Made by a program: the position numbers and the translations under genes. The notes below the pieces were generated by a model. That model was not told the origin of the DNA. It saw nothing but the letters and a program-made list of their open reading frames with translations, and ran no database searches. A stretch of DNA of 64,000 nucleotides from Glandiceps talaboti (lineage: Eukaryota; Hemichordata; Enteropneusta; Spengelidae): assembly GCF_964340395.1 (NCBI RefSeq), contig NC_135555.1, positions 12,901,246 to 12,965,245 of the forward strand, given 5' to 3'. Positions 48,786 to 64,000 of this stretch are shown here, in pieces; within the stretch, counting starts at the first letter, position 1; each line of letters starts with the position of its first letter.

Positions 48786-51566
48786 TTAATATGACTGTGT
48801 CCTGTAATGCGGTGGGGGCCGTGTTATTTGATATTTTCGAGCCTCCGACACCGTTGTCATAGAAGGGTTATACGATCGTCTGCATCCTCCATGCTGTCGT
48901 TGAGAGTTCGGGTTCATGCATTGTTGTCGCTCTTCAATTCGAATCGTTGGCGTTTCATGTATCGTCGGTGGATGTGACATACACGGTGAAATTTCACTGT
49001 TATTGTTTGCAAAGGTAACTGCTCGGTGGTGATAAGTGTTTGAGGGTAAAGTATTTAAAGTAGTTCGACAACAACAGGTCACAACAAGAATAATAACAAG
49101 GAGGAATATAACAACGCCGACTGTAATCCCGATAATATTAGCAATTCGCATTCCCATTTCATAGCTCGATGCATCGTCCGTCGAATCTAATGAACAGAAG
49201 AAAGTGGATTTAGAAACAAAATGACAAATTCGTAAAACCATTGGAATGGGACTCACGAATAAAAAATGAACTCAATCTGAATGAAAATATATTTAAAGGG
49301 AATAGGTAGCCTCACATTCACTATCATATTTAGAACCATTATGGGTAAGGTCAAAAGGTCACATTCGTTTTGAAGAAATAAAATGAGTTAAGATTCCTCG
49401 ATTAAGAAAGTTTTTTAATAGTCCAGCATCTTAAAACTTCATATAATGTTAATGCAAAATCTACTTTTGTGTTGCATAGGCTTCTAAGAAATTATTGAAC
49501 CATGACTTCTAATAAAAAAAACTTACGTTATATCCTGTTTCTTTAACTTTATTTTTATGTGTCATACGTCATTTGCTCTGTGTATGAAAATTTGAAGGAA
49601 TTGGAAATACAATTTTCCATTGAATGTTGCCCAATCTACCTTTATCCAAATATTTTGATTCTCCGGATTAAATAGTTATTACATTCTTGCAAACATGCCG
49701 TGCTGATGATGTTGCTTAGGTGTATAGTTATGATTTGAGTTGTCTTAGGTAACGGGTATTATCTCGATGAAATTACTCATAAGCTTATATACCATGGCAG
49801 AGGAGTTCAAATTTAGTTCACAGATGTTCTTTCATTGCAGAGAATAACAAAAAAAACAGATGGCAGAGAAAGCTTTGCGCGGTTTAAAAAACACTACTGT
49901 GCAGAGCAGAAAACTACATGGAGCGCGAGCGCTTTTTGTACTCTCAAGCTACGGTATTATGTATGTATAGGATTCGAATGCATTTAAGGGATGATGGAAA
50001 AGGCCAGCAAAGTGACACGACGTTACTGGGATTACTACATAAGTAGAAAACGGAAAACAAAGGAGAAAATTTACAAGGCTTAAATCGTGGTTATTTTCTC
50101 TCAAAATATACAAATTATATTTTCAAAAGCATACAATATTTTTACATGACTTTTATTGTAATCAATTCAGACTTTTCTTGACATTCTTACGTACTATCAG
50201 CATAGTAACACATCTGTTCATCTTCATCACTTCCATCCGGGCAATGCGTGTATCTATGGTCACAAGCCAATGAGGGGTCGATACACATCTCAACGCTGGA
50301 GTTTTCACACAGAAAACATTTCCCATCTGAAATAAAATATGCATTTGGAAGCAAATTGTAAAACGTAAGCCTCACAAACTAATATTAAATGGCAGCAGGC
50401 AGACAAATTATGTAGTACCTGGATTGCACATCATTTATCTATTTAATTTATTTAATGGAAGACCAGCTGGAGTTAGTCCCATTTACAGGCTCCTAAATCA
50501 TGTACAGGTTTTAGTAAAATTTAAAATTGCACTGAATGAAGAATCGGTGTTTTTAAACAGAAACCGATTCGTCCTCATCATTTGATCACGTGGCCAAAAC
50601 GACACTGTCATCCTTACGTCTTGATCACCAAGTCGTGTGACACCTCTGTGGCTTTGGAGAGGCTTTGCATATTATATATATAAAAGAAATCGTAGAAGTG
50701 CGAAAGGTGTTCTATTACATGCCTCAATATACGTAAGCAATCTTGTAATTCAGATAGGAAAAGCTGGAATACTTGCCGGGCAGGTGAAGCTCATATGATA
50801 TTGCTGACATAAAATATGAAAGAAAAATACATGCAGTAGGTCCGCTTCGTTAAACATTCCGATTTTGCAAGATACACTTATATCCCACCTTAAACATTTA
50901 TGCAGCATGTGATAAAATATCACAACCCCCAATGCAGCTGCCCCAATGTGGAGTTTACGCCTTCGGAATGGGATACCATTGGACCTCCTCGCGTTGTGCA
51001 AATAACCGCCCGATCCTTGTTCGCAAACACCCATATTGGCGACAGTAACTCTTAATCTATAACTGTTAACTGTAACGTTGTTTCTGCATTTGTGTTTTAA
51101 AACAATGCAATGTAATCGGCACACTCTTGTCCAAACTACAAAACTTGAACAAACATACCTGAATAAGTTTTAAACACCAAGAAAGATAATCTGAACTCCA
51201 TAGAACCTCCGCTGCGGGTTGTAGTTCTTCCAAGCCACACTGTGAATGAATTGCCTGATGTGTACATGCGTCCCGGTAATCGGGTACCGCTGTCATCGTC
51301 ACCACAAAGTCCCCTCGGTGGGGTCAACTCTTTGCCACCCTGAGCAAGTGGTCCGTCGTACACTTTTACCCATGTATCGTCACAGAATGAAGGATCTGAG
51401 GCGTGTAGATAAAACTCTTTAAACACCATCGACATTTTCATATCTGTTGGCACTTCTAGGGTGGCTTCACAATTTATCATATGTTCTCGGGCCAGTCGAA
51501 ATCGAACCTCACCTTCAACGCCTGTGATAAATGTGGTAGAATAATTGCATACTTCTTTTAAGTTCA
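48786..51566 (-). CDS. CUB-LDLa single-pass membrane protein (NETO-like architecture), 3' part of gene
   Basis: Three exons: 51566-51159, 50326-50195 and 49186-48786, all joined in phase 1 at GT-AG sites; together about 313 codons. Exon A is a CUB-like domain with four Cys (VCNYS, MINCEA, SFCDDTWVKVYDG, GLCGDDD), the second-half YDG being typical. Exon B is a complete LDL-receptor class A module: six Cys and the calcium-binding end CPDGSDEDEQMC. Exon C has a short stalk, a 20-residue membrane span (GITVGVVIFLLVIILVV), a CCCR stop-transfer and a cytoplasmic tail of about 90 residues with PPHY (a PPxY motif) just before the C-terminus RTQSY. The order CUB, LDLa, TM recalls NETO1/2, which have two CUB domains, but no tail similarity was recognised. 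Signal peptide and upstream exons are missing: the first exon here begins in phase 1, so the gene continues beyond 51,566. Confidence 0.75.
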
Positions 51567-54500
51567 CTGAAAAATAGAAAGGAAGTGTATGTTCTTGTTA
51601 AACTCAGTGGTATGTCTATGGTAAGTGATTCCTAACCTTTTTTCGGAGGAAGCGACTTGCTTACTCAACTACTAAACAAACGTTTGTCTTGTTATGCCGA
51701 TATAATTTCAGCATTGGCTTGGAATATGAAAGTAATGCAATTATGCAGATGACCTAATTGTAAGAATGCATTGCCGAGATTTTTCAAAATCCTATTTTTT
51801 GTTTCACGCTGTTGCGATCATTTTTCTAAATTAGATAAACTGGAATTTCTCGACAAAACAAGTCAAAAAGTCTGAGTAGTCTGAGTACTCAAAACATTCC
51901 AAATTCCCCTCATTGTATCTCTTTAAAAATAACAAGAACATAACATGTAATTCATATCTTATTGATTTGGTGGACATTCACGCACTCTTCAAATATGTTC
52001 ACGAACACGTCGATTTCATGAAATTCGTTTTATTGAAGATCTGTCACGATTCTTAGAGTACCAAATCATCAATTCGTGTAGTGATGCTGTATTAAGAATT
52101 CAAACGTTATCAGGAATGTTATGTTTAACATTCATTGGTTGACGTTCTTCGGGCATCTGCAAGGCACAGGAACGCAAATTCCTTTCTACTGCCCAGAGCA
52201 CTTAGCACAACGTGGGGATACTGAGAAAAGTATGTAAATCGATCCCTGACTTAACAGTCACGTCGTGCGTAAGTAATTTTCAGTCTCTGACGAAGTAAAC
52301 CATTCAGGAATGGTTCGTTCAGATTGACATTCACACGATGTCAAAGCTATCCGCGGATAGATTGATGACATGCCTTTACTGCAAAAAAAACGTTAAACTA
52401 TTACAGGTTCTTAAGTAGTATTTAACAGTTTTATTTGCACTTAATGCGACTCTTTATTCGTGAAATACATTGACTGCCTTCAGGAATGCATCTTATAGTT
52501 GTTCGTTTTATTCTGTTTTAATTCTTAAATGTACTCGTGAAATATCCCTATCACCGATTTTAACATGTACTTCTTTGCACTTTCTGGTGAAATAAAGTTC
52601 AATTCAATTCAATCTGATTGTACATGTATATGTTGCATGACTGAAGTTACTTTACTGTAGAACTTATCTGCAAACTTTGACCAAACAACGTTTGAAATTC
52701 AACATCATCACTTCTGCGTAATGCGTCATCATTATGTGTATGTGCTTATTTCAAACACACGTTGTAATTTGAATGTGTCTGTTGACTGGTATAGGTTAAG
52801 TCAAGCGAGCTAAATTTGACCTAAAGCATAGTTATTAGTAGTTCTAAGAAAATGACGTCACCATGCACAGACGCTTATTAGATGTGGTATTGTTACTGGG
52901 CGGTGACATTTCATGACAGTCACCTGGTTTTCTGAGGGTATAAACCAACACAACCTGTACTAATTGCGCAAGCGTTCGATGAAAGATCTCCGCCAACATT
53001 TGAAATAAGAAACCTAGGGCGCGTTTGAACATATTCAAAGAGTGTGCAAGTTTTCTCAGCACGTCGCAGTTGAACCTGTAAGACGTTGGATCTTCATAAC
53101 ACTAAAGCAATTTCTTATTTGTACCAATATTGTTGGCAATTGCTGCAATTTTCACACAGTATGACTGTTTTTACACATTATGTGGCATAAAACAATTACT
53201 GCATTGCCATATTTGGGCTGTAGGTGTCAACTATCTTCCCGTGTGACTGTTAGATAACTGCTATTTCGATTGGCATTATACATATGAGTACCTAGCAATC
53301 CCTCAGAAGATTTGATACTAGAAGTCCTCGACGAATACAAATGATGAAATCGCTTCACATTTAATGCAAACTCTGGCCTTTGCGAGCCATCACTTTCAAA
53401 TGTTATGCCATTGTTATAAAAACACTCTAATACTTCATATTCCACGATGTACGGTCATTGCACAGTAAATGTGTCTATGGTCATGTAAAGCGTATCCCTC
53501 TTTAGAGTTGTTCAAGACAGTCATAGCATTTAGTTATTGCCATCGAGACTTTATTGCATTTGTATGCGATTTATATCCTTGGACCCAATTGATTATCAAA
53601 CCCCAACGCTTCGATAGTGAAATGGAATATATAAGAGATCATGTTTTCTCCAGAAAGTGTGCTGCAAAGAATAATAATAAGCAAACTGAGGGGAATAAAC
53701 TAGATGATATTAATCGATTTAAAGAATGAAGACTCAAAGGGAATGTTCACTGAAAAGAACTTCTTTATTGTCACCTTGCCAGACAGTCTTTAGAAGATAC
53801 ATTGTAAGCGTGAATACTGTTCATTGTCAAATCGGAATTGAGTATCGATTTACTAAAATTGGAAATCAGAGAGCTGCTAACTTGTTCTAGTGCGTTGCGA
53901 GCACGTCACGTCGCCATCAGCATGTGCTGTTACTTACAGCACAAAAGCCTAATTGCTACCACATATACTATATAATGTCTCTAAATTGTGGCGTCTTTCA
54001 ATCGCAAAGCGAAATACGAGCAGCAATTGATGTCACAAATTCGTAACTTTAGGGCCAAATGATGTATTGTTGAGGCACAGTGAAAGTGTAGACATTTAAA
54101 CCAAATTTACTTCACTTTGTTGGGTGTTTTTTTTTCGAATTCCGACGAGAGTCACCATTTACAACTCATTTCTCAGCAGAGACGAATGCTGTTCTAGAAA
54201 TTTCCCCACAAGCCTCTGGCTCTGTATGGAGATTATCACCAAGTAAATGTCAACTCGTTGAAAACATATCAATATAATTATTAGATTATATCTATCTTGC
54301 CATGAAGGTAGGTCTGTCACTTGATGAGACTGACCAAACTGCTTTGGTTGCCGGTAACTCCTACAAGGATTTACCTTCGCCCCCCCCCCACACTTTTTTT
54401 TACCAAACTTACACTCCTCGACATGCAAATTATTTTATACTGCCAAAAATTACAAACCCTGAAAAGCAAAGGGAGTAAATCTTGAATGAATAATAAGAGT

Positions 54501-56820
54501 ACCTAACTGTGATCAACCTGCTAGTTCAAATAACACGAACATGTAAAATCTCGATATTTTATTTAACATGGAAATAATGTGATATTATGGATACAGCTGT
54601 TGTATAGGCTCCACCTCTCTCTACCTAACACGAAGTGACCTCTATCCTGACCTTATTGACAGTAGATATTGATTAAAACATGTTATATTTTGTTTTAATG
54701 CTGTGATATTTAGTGAAGCTGGGTTTATGGTGTTCCAAAGTTTACTAACACATTGGCAAACTTTCGCTGACTCAAGCATTTCTATAGTACTACCAGTATG
54801 TCCTTGCTATTTGTATTTTTGATAGTACAATCATGGAGATAATATGGCTATTCTTTAACACATGTTTACAAAACGTATTATGAGTGAGTTAACCATGCTA
54901 CTACAATTTAACTTTGTGGCTCAATTTGTCGTGTTATAGTGCCTTTTGTACATTGTATTGTCAATTCCTTCAAGTTGTTAATTAATCAGTACACCACTTA
55001 CACTTTCCCCTGGTAATTAAGGCAGTTACTGGTATTCAGTAAAGTCAAATGAAGAACTAAATGTGATAACCTGCAGAAACTAGTAATGAACAAAAAACGA
55101 TTATCCAACCATTATTGATCTAAAATGGATATTTGTCCAAAAGTTATCGTGTTGAAAATTGGGATTTACATTGTATATGTACACTGTAAGTTACGTAGTT
55201 ACCAATTTAGACTCTACTGTGATTTGATAAATTTATTTTGTAACATATGCACCATCAATGGTATATTGATTGGTACATTTGTGCCTGTGGTAACTTATAA
55301 AACTTACATAGGCTTCTGATAAATTGCCAATCACGTAACATAGAAAGTTATTTGAAGCACAATTATCAACTGTCGTCATGGCGATCGCAGTAAAAAAGGT
55401 CATAGGAGAGAGACCAGGATTTGACGTGCCTGAGTAATACACCAGGGGTTTTCAAACAAAATCTTATTACGTTAACATGAATAGCCAACAGAGACACGTG
55501 TGCACGATTTACAAACTCCAGTGCATTAGAAGAAATACATTTGGTTAAATAACGCTGATGATTTCATTGCTCGTATTTTTTTCCTTGGGGTATAAAATAT
55601 TTGCCTGGGTACGTTTGCAGGATCGTTTCTATTCGTGACATTCACGACAATGCCGGACTAACAAATTGATATTGTTAGTAATACGTTAACTTTCCTCATT
55701 TTTTAAAGGTTTTTTAAACACTTTAGGCATAGAATATAAAACGAGCTTTCTTACATGGCAGTGGCCTATAGCTCACTGCAGGTTACTGTTCTTCACTATG
55801 TTCTGTACAACCACGCACAGACTAATACGACAATCTAGATGCTACACTATATTAAGAAAGCAAGATTGAATGAATACAGTTTCTTGTTACACTTTGTCTG
55901 TCTGACACTCAATGTAGCAAGAATTCGGATCTTGTTATTTTTAAGTACAGTGTCCTATTGATTTATATGTGGTTGTATCAAACAGAACGAGTGAACAGAA
56001 ACCTTTAACGCTCTGTAGATTGAATCTTCGGTTGACCCCTTTTATTGACGTTACCTCAATCTAATTCCCTGCCATTCATAGTCCCCTTGTTATCGGGAAA
56101 TTATTTGAATCTGACCATTCACAGCTTCCTAACTTATTTCAGTCCTTGCTCAGACACCTCTTTCCAATGGCATTTGAATCAAACCAGCAAAACCAATTAT
56201 CCTGAGTTGACCCTGATTTTATCAAAAAACATTTTTGAGTTAATAATGTGCATGTAACCTCGCTCGGTACACATCTCCGGATATTCATGAAATATGAACC
56301 CGTATAATAAAAACTGATCTATCGACTTTAATGTGTAACAGGAGATAGAATATGTTGATAATGATTAATTTAGGGTCAATTAAACAATACTTTAATGTAA
56401 TTGGAGTCGAAGAAATAGACTAAGTTCACTAATTGCTAAATACTTTTTGCAAAGAAAATAGGCGAAATTATAATGTGGGCAATGAATAATGCTGAATAGC
56501 GAAATTGGTCGATTTTAAATATGACATTCAATTTCCAGCATACTTAGTTGTTCCAATAACGTAAACTGGTATTTATGCTAAGAATATTTTCTTCTGATGA
56601 GATGGATTAGATGAAATGTCACGTTTGTCAAATTCTGATCTATTTCACAAGAAATTGCTTCCTTGTCTTAAATTTTTGTGGATTATTCCTTAAAATACTG
56701 CAAAATTCAAAATTAATCTAAGCATTGAGTACAAATTACACCGAAGATGTATAAATTGGTGTTCACAGTGTAGAGCAATATGGCTTAAGCTGAACAAACG
56801 CTATAGCTATAGTACAAAGT
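51567..56820. other. Intron/upstream region of the CUB-LDLa gene, or intergenic
   Basis: No exon could be firmly placed. Candidate minus-strand frames at 53227-53445 and 54159-54428 have no domain and do not join in phase. A C-run lies at about 54382-54390. Missing 5' exons of the CUB gene may lie here. Confidence 0.4.
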
Positions 56821-56834
56821 ACTTGTACCAACTC

Positions 56835-56940
56835 ATATAGAAATCAAAATCAAAATCGTTTATTTTTCTCGTTGACCAATATTTCGTCTTCACGGGTTAC
56901 TATTTGAAGTAATAGTCTTCCTTCTCGCAAGCCATATATC
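56835..56940 (-). mobile_element. 3' end scrap of a retroelement
   Basis: On the minus strand: GAAGACTATTACTTCAAATA, then CGTGAAGACGAAATATTGGT and a terminal (ATTTTG)n-type tail. This resembles Penelope-type 3' ends in composition and order. No ORF is attached. Confidence 0.4.
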
Positions 56941-56969
56941 TCTGCTGAAGCCACGGAATATGAAAGTAG

Positions 56970-57104
56970 GTAAGTTTGGGAAGGTGTCGTAAAAGAGGCC
57001 TGTGGTTTACGACATTGTTATTTAGCATATAAGTAAGTTTTGGAAGGTATCGTAAAGAGGCCTGTGGTTAAATTTACGACATTGTCTTTATTTAGCATAC
57101 AAGT
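56970..57104 (+). repeat. Two tandem copies of a 66-68-bp unit containing a small hairpin
   Basis: Both copies contain a GGAAGGTRTCGTAAA, AGAGGCCTGTGGTT and ACGACATTGT block. Copy 1 forms GTCGTAAA...TTTACGAC around GAGGCCTGTGG. A related single copy lies at about 10235-10275. Confidence 0.7.
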
Positions 57105-57810
57105 ACTATGATTCTGACGGCACTAAGATGACGAAACGTTAGTTTAACATAGTATGCGTTTAGAACATGAAGAACATTTCATGACTTTAAGCTTTTGCCA
57201 TCACTTTAACTGATCAAACCCATCCTCAATTAAAACCAAGCAGTAGAATTGACTGTAGTAGAAGTATCCTAACTTATAAAATGGTTGTCTTGAAGACATA
57301 ACAAAATGCGGTTGTCCAGCGACAAGGTGAAATCCAATACCCCATTAAGTAATATATAAAATGGTAGGAACGAGATCGTATTAGGTCCTATTTAGTGTAC
57401 ATTAGGAATTAACTTTGCAATTCAAATACGGCCTACATGGCTACTAGTGAACGCTATATTACAAACTTTGCACAGAGTTTACTGATAACTGCACCTGTGA
57501 CCCAGTCAAATATGAGAGGATGGTAATTCTAACTTGTAAACTGTAAATCAAGGGCAAGATGTGGTGAACAACAGGGTTAGATATGAGGTGGGATTCTGGT
57601 ATGATCCAACACGGATTGACGACATCGATAATGGATGGTCATTAACACATCATATCATAATTGACTCCAGACATTTTCCAAGACAGAATTTCATCTCCCG
57701 TATTCCGTGAATCTACTGTTACAGTAACACTACATCATGAACCGTAAATAATATTCCATGTATGTATAAAACATCACTGTCTCTTCATGTTTTGATAATG
57801 TAACACTCAC

Positions 57811-58015
57811 TTAGTTCGAATATGTACGGTTTCTGATGTCATGTGAATATACATTATGAAGCCACTCAGCGGGGCATAAGTTCGCTTGCAATTGTAATGT
57901 CCTGTCAGCTGAAAGCGTACAGGAAACTCCAGCATCTTATTATTTCTCTCCTTAGAACAACATATATACTGCTGTCCATTCTTAAATTGTGTGTTTGGTT
58001 GAGTGAAGTATTTTA
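57811..58015 (-). CDS. Possible exon: N-terminal half of a CUB-like domain
   Basis: An open frame on the minus strand ends at a GTGAGT donor in phase 2. It reads YICCSKERNNK, EFPVRFQLTGHYNCKRTYAP and GFIMYIHM. The spacing of the two Cys and the shared VRF-x-L...NC words resemble the start of the CUB exon at 51.5 kb (EVRFRLAREHMINCEA). It could be the first CUB of the same gene. The acceptor at 58016 (ACGTCAG) is weak and the second half of the domain was not found. Confidence 0.33.
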
Positions 58016-59920
58016 CTGACGTCAGTGAAGGTTGTTGTGATGATGTACAAGCCAAATTTAATTGTTATTCTTTCCACATAAAAGGAACCCAATTATCCAG
58101 ATGGCTGAATGGTCATTCGTGAGCAAGATACAAACACTCAAACGACTTTCACTTGTCAATAAATGTCTATGTTTGATGTGACAGATAATCTTATAACTAT
58201 CAGAAAGAACAAAAAGGTGGTGATAGAGAGGGGTCGCAAACCATCTGACTAACACCTTGACCTTTCTTATTTTCTTCGTTGCTTGACATATTAATGGTGA
58301 AATATTAATGTAATATGCAAATTATATGCAAATTACATTACTTCATGCATATATTTAATTCACTAACCCCGAGTCATCATTTCTTTTGAATAGTGCTGCA
58401 AGCTTATGTAATGGTTAATGAACAAGAGAAGGGCTATAGTGCAGATATTGGGGTGCGTAGCATGCAGCGGAGCACGAGGTTGGTGCAATCAGCCCGACTC
58501 GAGTTCATTTTATAGCAGCTTACAACACGTTCACACCAATCACATATGTTTACAAACTTAGTATTAAAGAAAATAATATTGGTCCAATATAGTTAAATGC
58601 AACTGAATAACAACATCAAAAAGGTGAATCCTCTACACATTACTGAATGTGTTGGGAAGATCATAATTTTGAATAAGACAAGAAACACACCTGTGTGTGG
58701 TCACAAATTGGCCAATCGGGTTTGAGGATTTGTTCACAAATTAGCAAGTCGTTGTGTGCGACAGACCAGTGATTGGCCAATTTATTTCAATCACTCTGAA
58801 CCATTTGGCACTTGTGGAACACGTGTTTCTATCAATTTTGTCATTCTGGGATTTGATTTGATGTTAGAGGACAGTCATGCCGTGGGCACTATACGTTGTG
58901 GGGCGTTGTATTGCTATTTCGGGAACAGACTGGTGAGTAAAATTTAATCCTCGTGTCCTCTAAATTTTACTTCAACTTCTGATTTTTTTGTTGTCGTCCA
59001 CAAAACTGGCTCTGCGTGCCTCAAAATCTACGTGGCTTCACTGACCACTGGGTTCATGTGCCAAGTGTGGTACGTTTTTTTCAAAATCTGTATCGTACTT
59101 GCACTTGGTCTGATAAAATGTTCTCTTCATTTATGTGCTTCTCGAATTATCAATACCTTCGAAAATTATCAGCAAGTTAGGGACACCATTTATCATTTTT
59201 CTGACACTTGTTTGGGTGTACAGCCATGTCATATGATTGTCAAATTCATATTTTACTCTTTGGTGTTACAGTTCTATTTTCGACCTGTAAAAGATCTCGA
59301 ATTTGATAAATTCTTTGTGGCTCTGATGTAAACACGGCGTAGGTATTGGAATCCATGTTTGAAGTAATATTTGTACTGCAGTTTGAGACTAGTTACAATA
59401 GTTGTTGCTCTGGGTTTTGTTTTTGAGTTTTTTATTGTTCGTATGTTTGCACTAAAAGTTATTTTTCATACACAATTTCTCTTTTCCACTTTTGATTTAA
59501 TAGTGCTTCCATGATGAACATACATATTGTTATAAAAGTCAGTTTTGAGTGCAAACTCCAGAAGAGTGAAACGCACAACAATTAAAATGCGTTGTACCTA
59601 TGTCTGAGAAATAATACTTTAAAACTAACATTGTGTTATTTATTCTGTGTTTTATTCAATTTTTGATTAATTGTTCAAATGTACATTTTTTCTAATGTAG
59701 AGCATTGACTTATCATTGCATCGTACCAGGGCAGTATCTGGATATTGCATCGCACCAATGCAATATCTGGATATTGACCAGAATCAGTGCAATATTACAC
59801 AATGTCGATTCAATCGTATAAATAATGTACTCTTGAAACAAATGGTTTGTACAAAAACGCAAATGAAAGCTTTTAATGGTCTTGTAAAAACTCAACGCAA
59901 AAGGTTTCAAAAACTTGTGG
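58016..59920. other. Non-coding interval
   Basis: Several short open frames (58756-58947, 59032-59331) without motifs. No array. Confidence 0.4.
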
Positions 59921-59960
59921 CTACCTTTCGACCTGTTAAGAGAGCATCATCAGGTCAGTG
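59921..59960 (-). mobile_element. Scrap with a Penelope-type ribozyme-like core
   Basis: On the minus strand: CCTGATGATGCTCTCTTAAC then AGGTCGAAAGGTAGCC, i.e. an intact CTGATGA and CGAAA separated by a poorly paired spacer. No coding sequence is recognisable beside it. Confidence 0.38.
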
Positions 59961-62405
<2,445 letters not shown>

Positions 62406-62687
62406 AAAATCATACTTATTGCTACATCTGGCTAAAATTGTTACTAACACTGCTACATTTTATATCTGGTTTGCCAAATATCTTACTAACAATAATTCTT
62501 TTCATTATTTGTCATCACAATGACTACATTTTCTTTTGCGTGAGACACCATTATCTAAGCAGATTATCACCAAATCTTATACATTGTAACAATGCACTTT
62601 TCTTCAGGCATGTTAATGGAACAATGTTACAATTGTACTTCCTCTGGTGCAAAACGATAAGATGTAACAAAGTTAATAAGATATTTG
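62406..62687. mobile_element. MITE-like fold-back element, copy B
   Basis: Left end TTACTAACACTGCTACATTT, right end AAAACGATAAGATGTAAC then AAAGTTAATAAGAT. The right end is the inverse of the left end of copy A (44128-44382). The left end carries a partial extra copy of the terminal motif (ATACTTATTGCTACATCTGG). Confidence 0.6.
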
Positions 62688-64000
62688 TGTAGGAGATAAT
62701 AACATGTGGTAATGTATGATTTTTGTGGAGCTAGGCAGCTATTTTTTTCATCTCAACTGCAGGCTCCAATTGTAAAGAAATGACAGTAAAAAACTATGAT
62801 CCAGAACTAATCATTAATACGTACAAAATTTGTTAATAATCTGTTTAATCGCCAGTAGATATTTTCAATTTCTGTCACTTTGTAGTTTAAATAATAATAC
62901 ACTAATAAAATAATACTTTGCATGTTAAAAGTGTGGATGGTAATGTTTACAATTGAACTTCTCACTTCTATTTGTTTTGGCCTTAGGCATGAAAAGAAAG
63001 TCATCCATCCGATTGTATTAACTCAACTTCTCTAAATTAGCATTCGTGACAGCCATGTGTATCCCTCTGTTCACCTCTCTACAAATGTACTTTTATGAAA
63101 TCTCGTATAATTCAATGTGATGTCACTGTAAGCGTTAAGCTGATTGCAGTTTCACACATCAAGTGCGGACATTTTAGATTTCAAGATAGCTAAATCATGA
63201 AACCCAAAGGTAACATTTGTCGAGTATGTAAAAGAATACCCTCGGGGTGAATGATTGTCCGGTCTATTTTATGTGCCGCTGTACTCTATTATGCATTAAT
63301 CACAAAGAACAAATGAGATCGTAGACGCCAGAACAACACCTTGGCTCGTTCATCTTTATAAATGTTTCATAAAACATTTTGAAAAAGGCCGAATATTCTT
63401 GGAGTTTTTGTACTCGTTTATTGCGCATGACATGTGAAGACGCAAGTTTACGTCATACACCCTGAAACTAGTCGAATATTTATGTCGTTTTTTGAACCCT
63501 TTTATTGCGTATAGCACTAGTGATGGGACACTTTTACGTCTCACATTTCTTTGATTTCGTAATCTTTTCTTTTTAATTTCCGCCGATGCTGTCATATCAC
63601 TATATGTGCAGTATATCAAATCCCACAGTCACAGCTGGAAAACAACAAAATACCCCTTCAGGCAGGGTTGCAAGGTAATATTTTAGTAGGCATTCCCTTA
63701 GGATAATCCCTCAAAGCGCCAAATGCCTCATAACCTCTGTATTTTAGGTCAAATGACTGAAAGCAACTGAGCAAAATTATTTTGTAAATCTTGCTCCGTC
63801 CATTCAATATAGACGAATCGCTCACATAATCACTTGGGTGAAGACATATGGGAGAAGTAGATGAAAATATTTCAAAATCATGTGACAGCTCTCAAATATG
63901 ATTACAGGGCTTACAGTTGTATATCTTTCTCTGATATGTTCATCATAATTTGATCCGATGACATTGATATTTATTTATAATACATTTGAAAGGATGTAGT
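62688..64000. other. Non-coding interval to the window end
   Basis: No gene recognised. An 87-codon minus-strand frame (63619-63356) has no motif. Confidence 0.4.

Noticed and set aside
53227-53445. Minus-strand frame as a missing CUB-gene exon
   Set aside because: Neither possible acceptor joins in phase with the 57.8-kb candidate, and no CUB motif is present.

Overview
The window looks like nuclear DNA from a marine invertebrate animal. It is AT-rich, its genes are split into many short exons with GT-AG introns, and microsatellites, minisatellites and fold-back elements are abundant. It also carries LINE and Penelope-like retroelement pieces of the kind common in hemichordates, cephalochordates and lophotrochozoans. 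The sequence alone does not settle the phylum; no bacterial, organellar or viral gene was seen.

Layout. (1) 1-13,500: mostly non-coding, with a LINE 3' fragment (1734-2245), a tetranucleotide array (4137-4470), an unrecognised two-exon secreted-protein gene on the minus strand (4778-5875) and two fold-back elements (6484-6633, 7478-7797). (2) 13,503-24,342, minus: a complete TTC14 orthologue in nine coding exons, with a greatly expanded repeat-rich C-terminus. (3) 24,343-25,626: a head-to-head intergenic region, probably a bidirectional promoter. (4) 25,627-40,292, plus: a complete COG7 (conserved oligomeric Golgi subunit 7) in 24 coding exons, with introns full of repeats and one LINE tail. 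(5) 41,390-43,195: two large minisatellites. (6) 45,558-47,612: a 5'-truncated Penelope-like element bracketed by two long (TA)n arrays, with a hammerhead-like core after its ORF. (7) 48,786-51,566, minus: the 3' part of a CUB-LDLa-transmembrane receptor-like gene, with a possible upstream CUB half-exon near 57,811-58,015. (8) 58,000-64,000: no convincing gene; microsatellites, a second copy of a fold-back family and retroelement scraps.

The exon structures were assembled by hand from splice consensus, reading phase and remembered family sequences. All nine TTC14 exons and all 24 COG7 exons join in phase and give total lengths divisible by three (1594 aa and about 761 aa), which is strong internal support. 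TTC14 (S1 plus TPR, probably RNA-related) and COG7 (Golgi vesicle tethering) share no known pathway; their association is positional. The most novel items are the small secreted Cys/sequon repeat gene, a tandemly duplicated splice-donor region in COG7, the higher-order repeat in TTC14, and (TTGAT)n arrays lying at branch-point distance from two COG7 acceptors.
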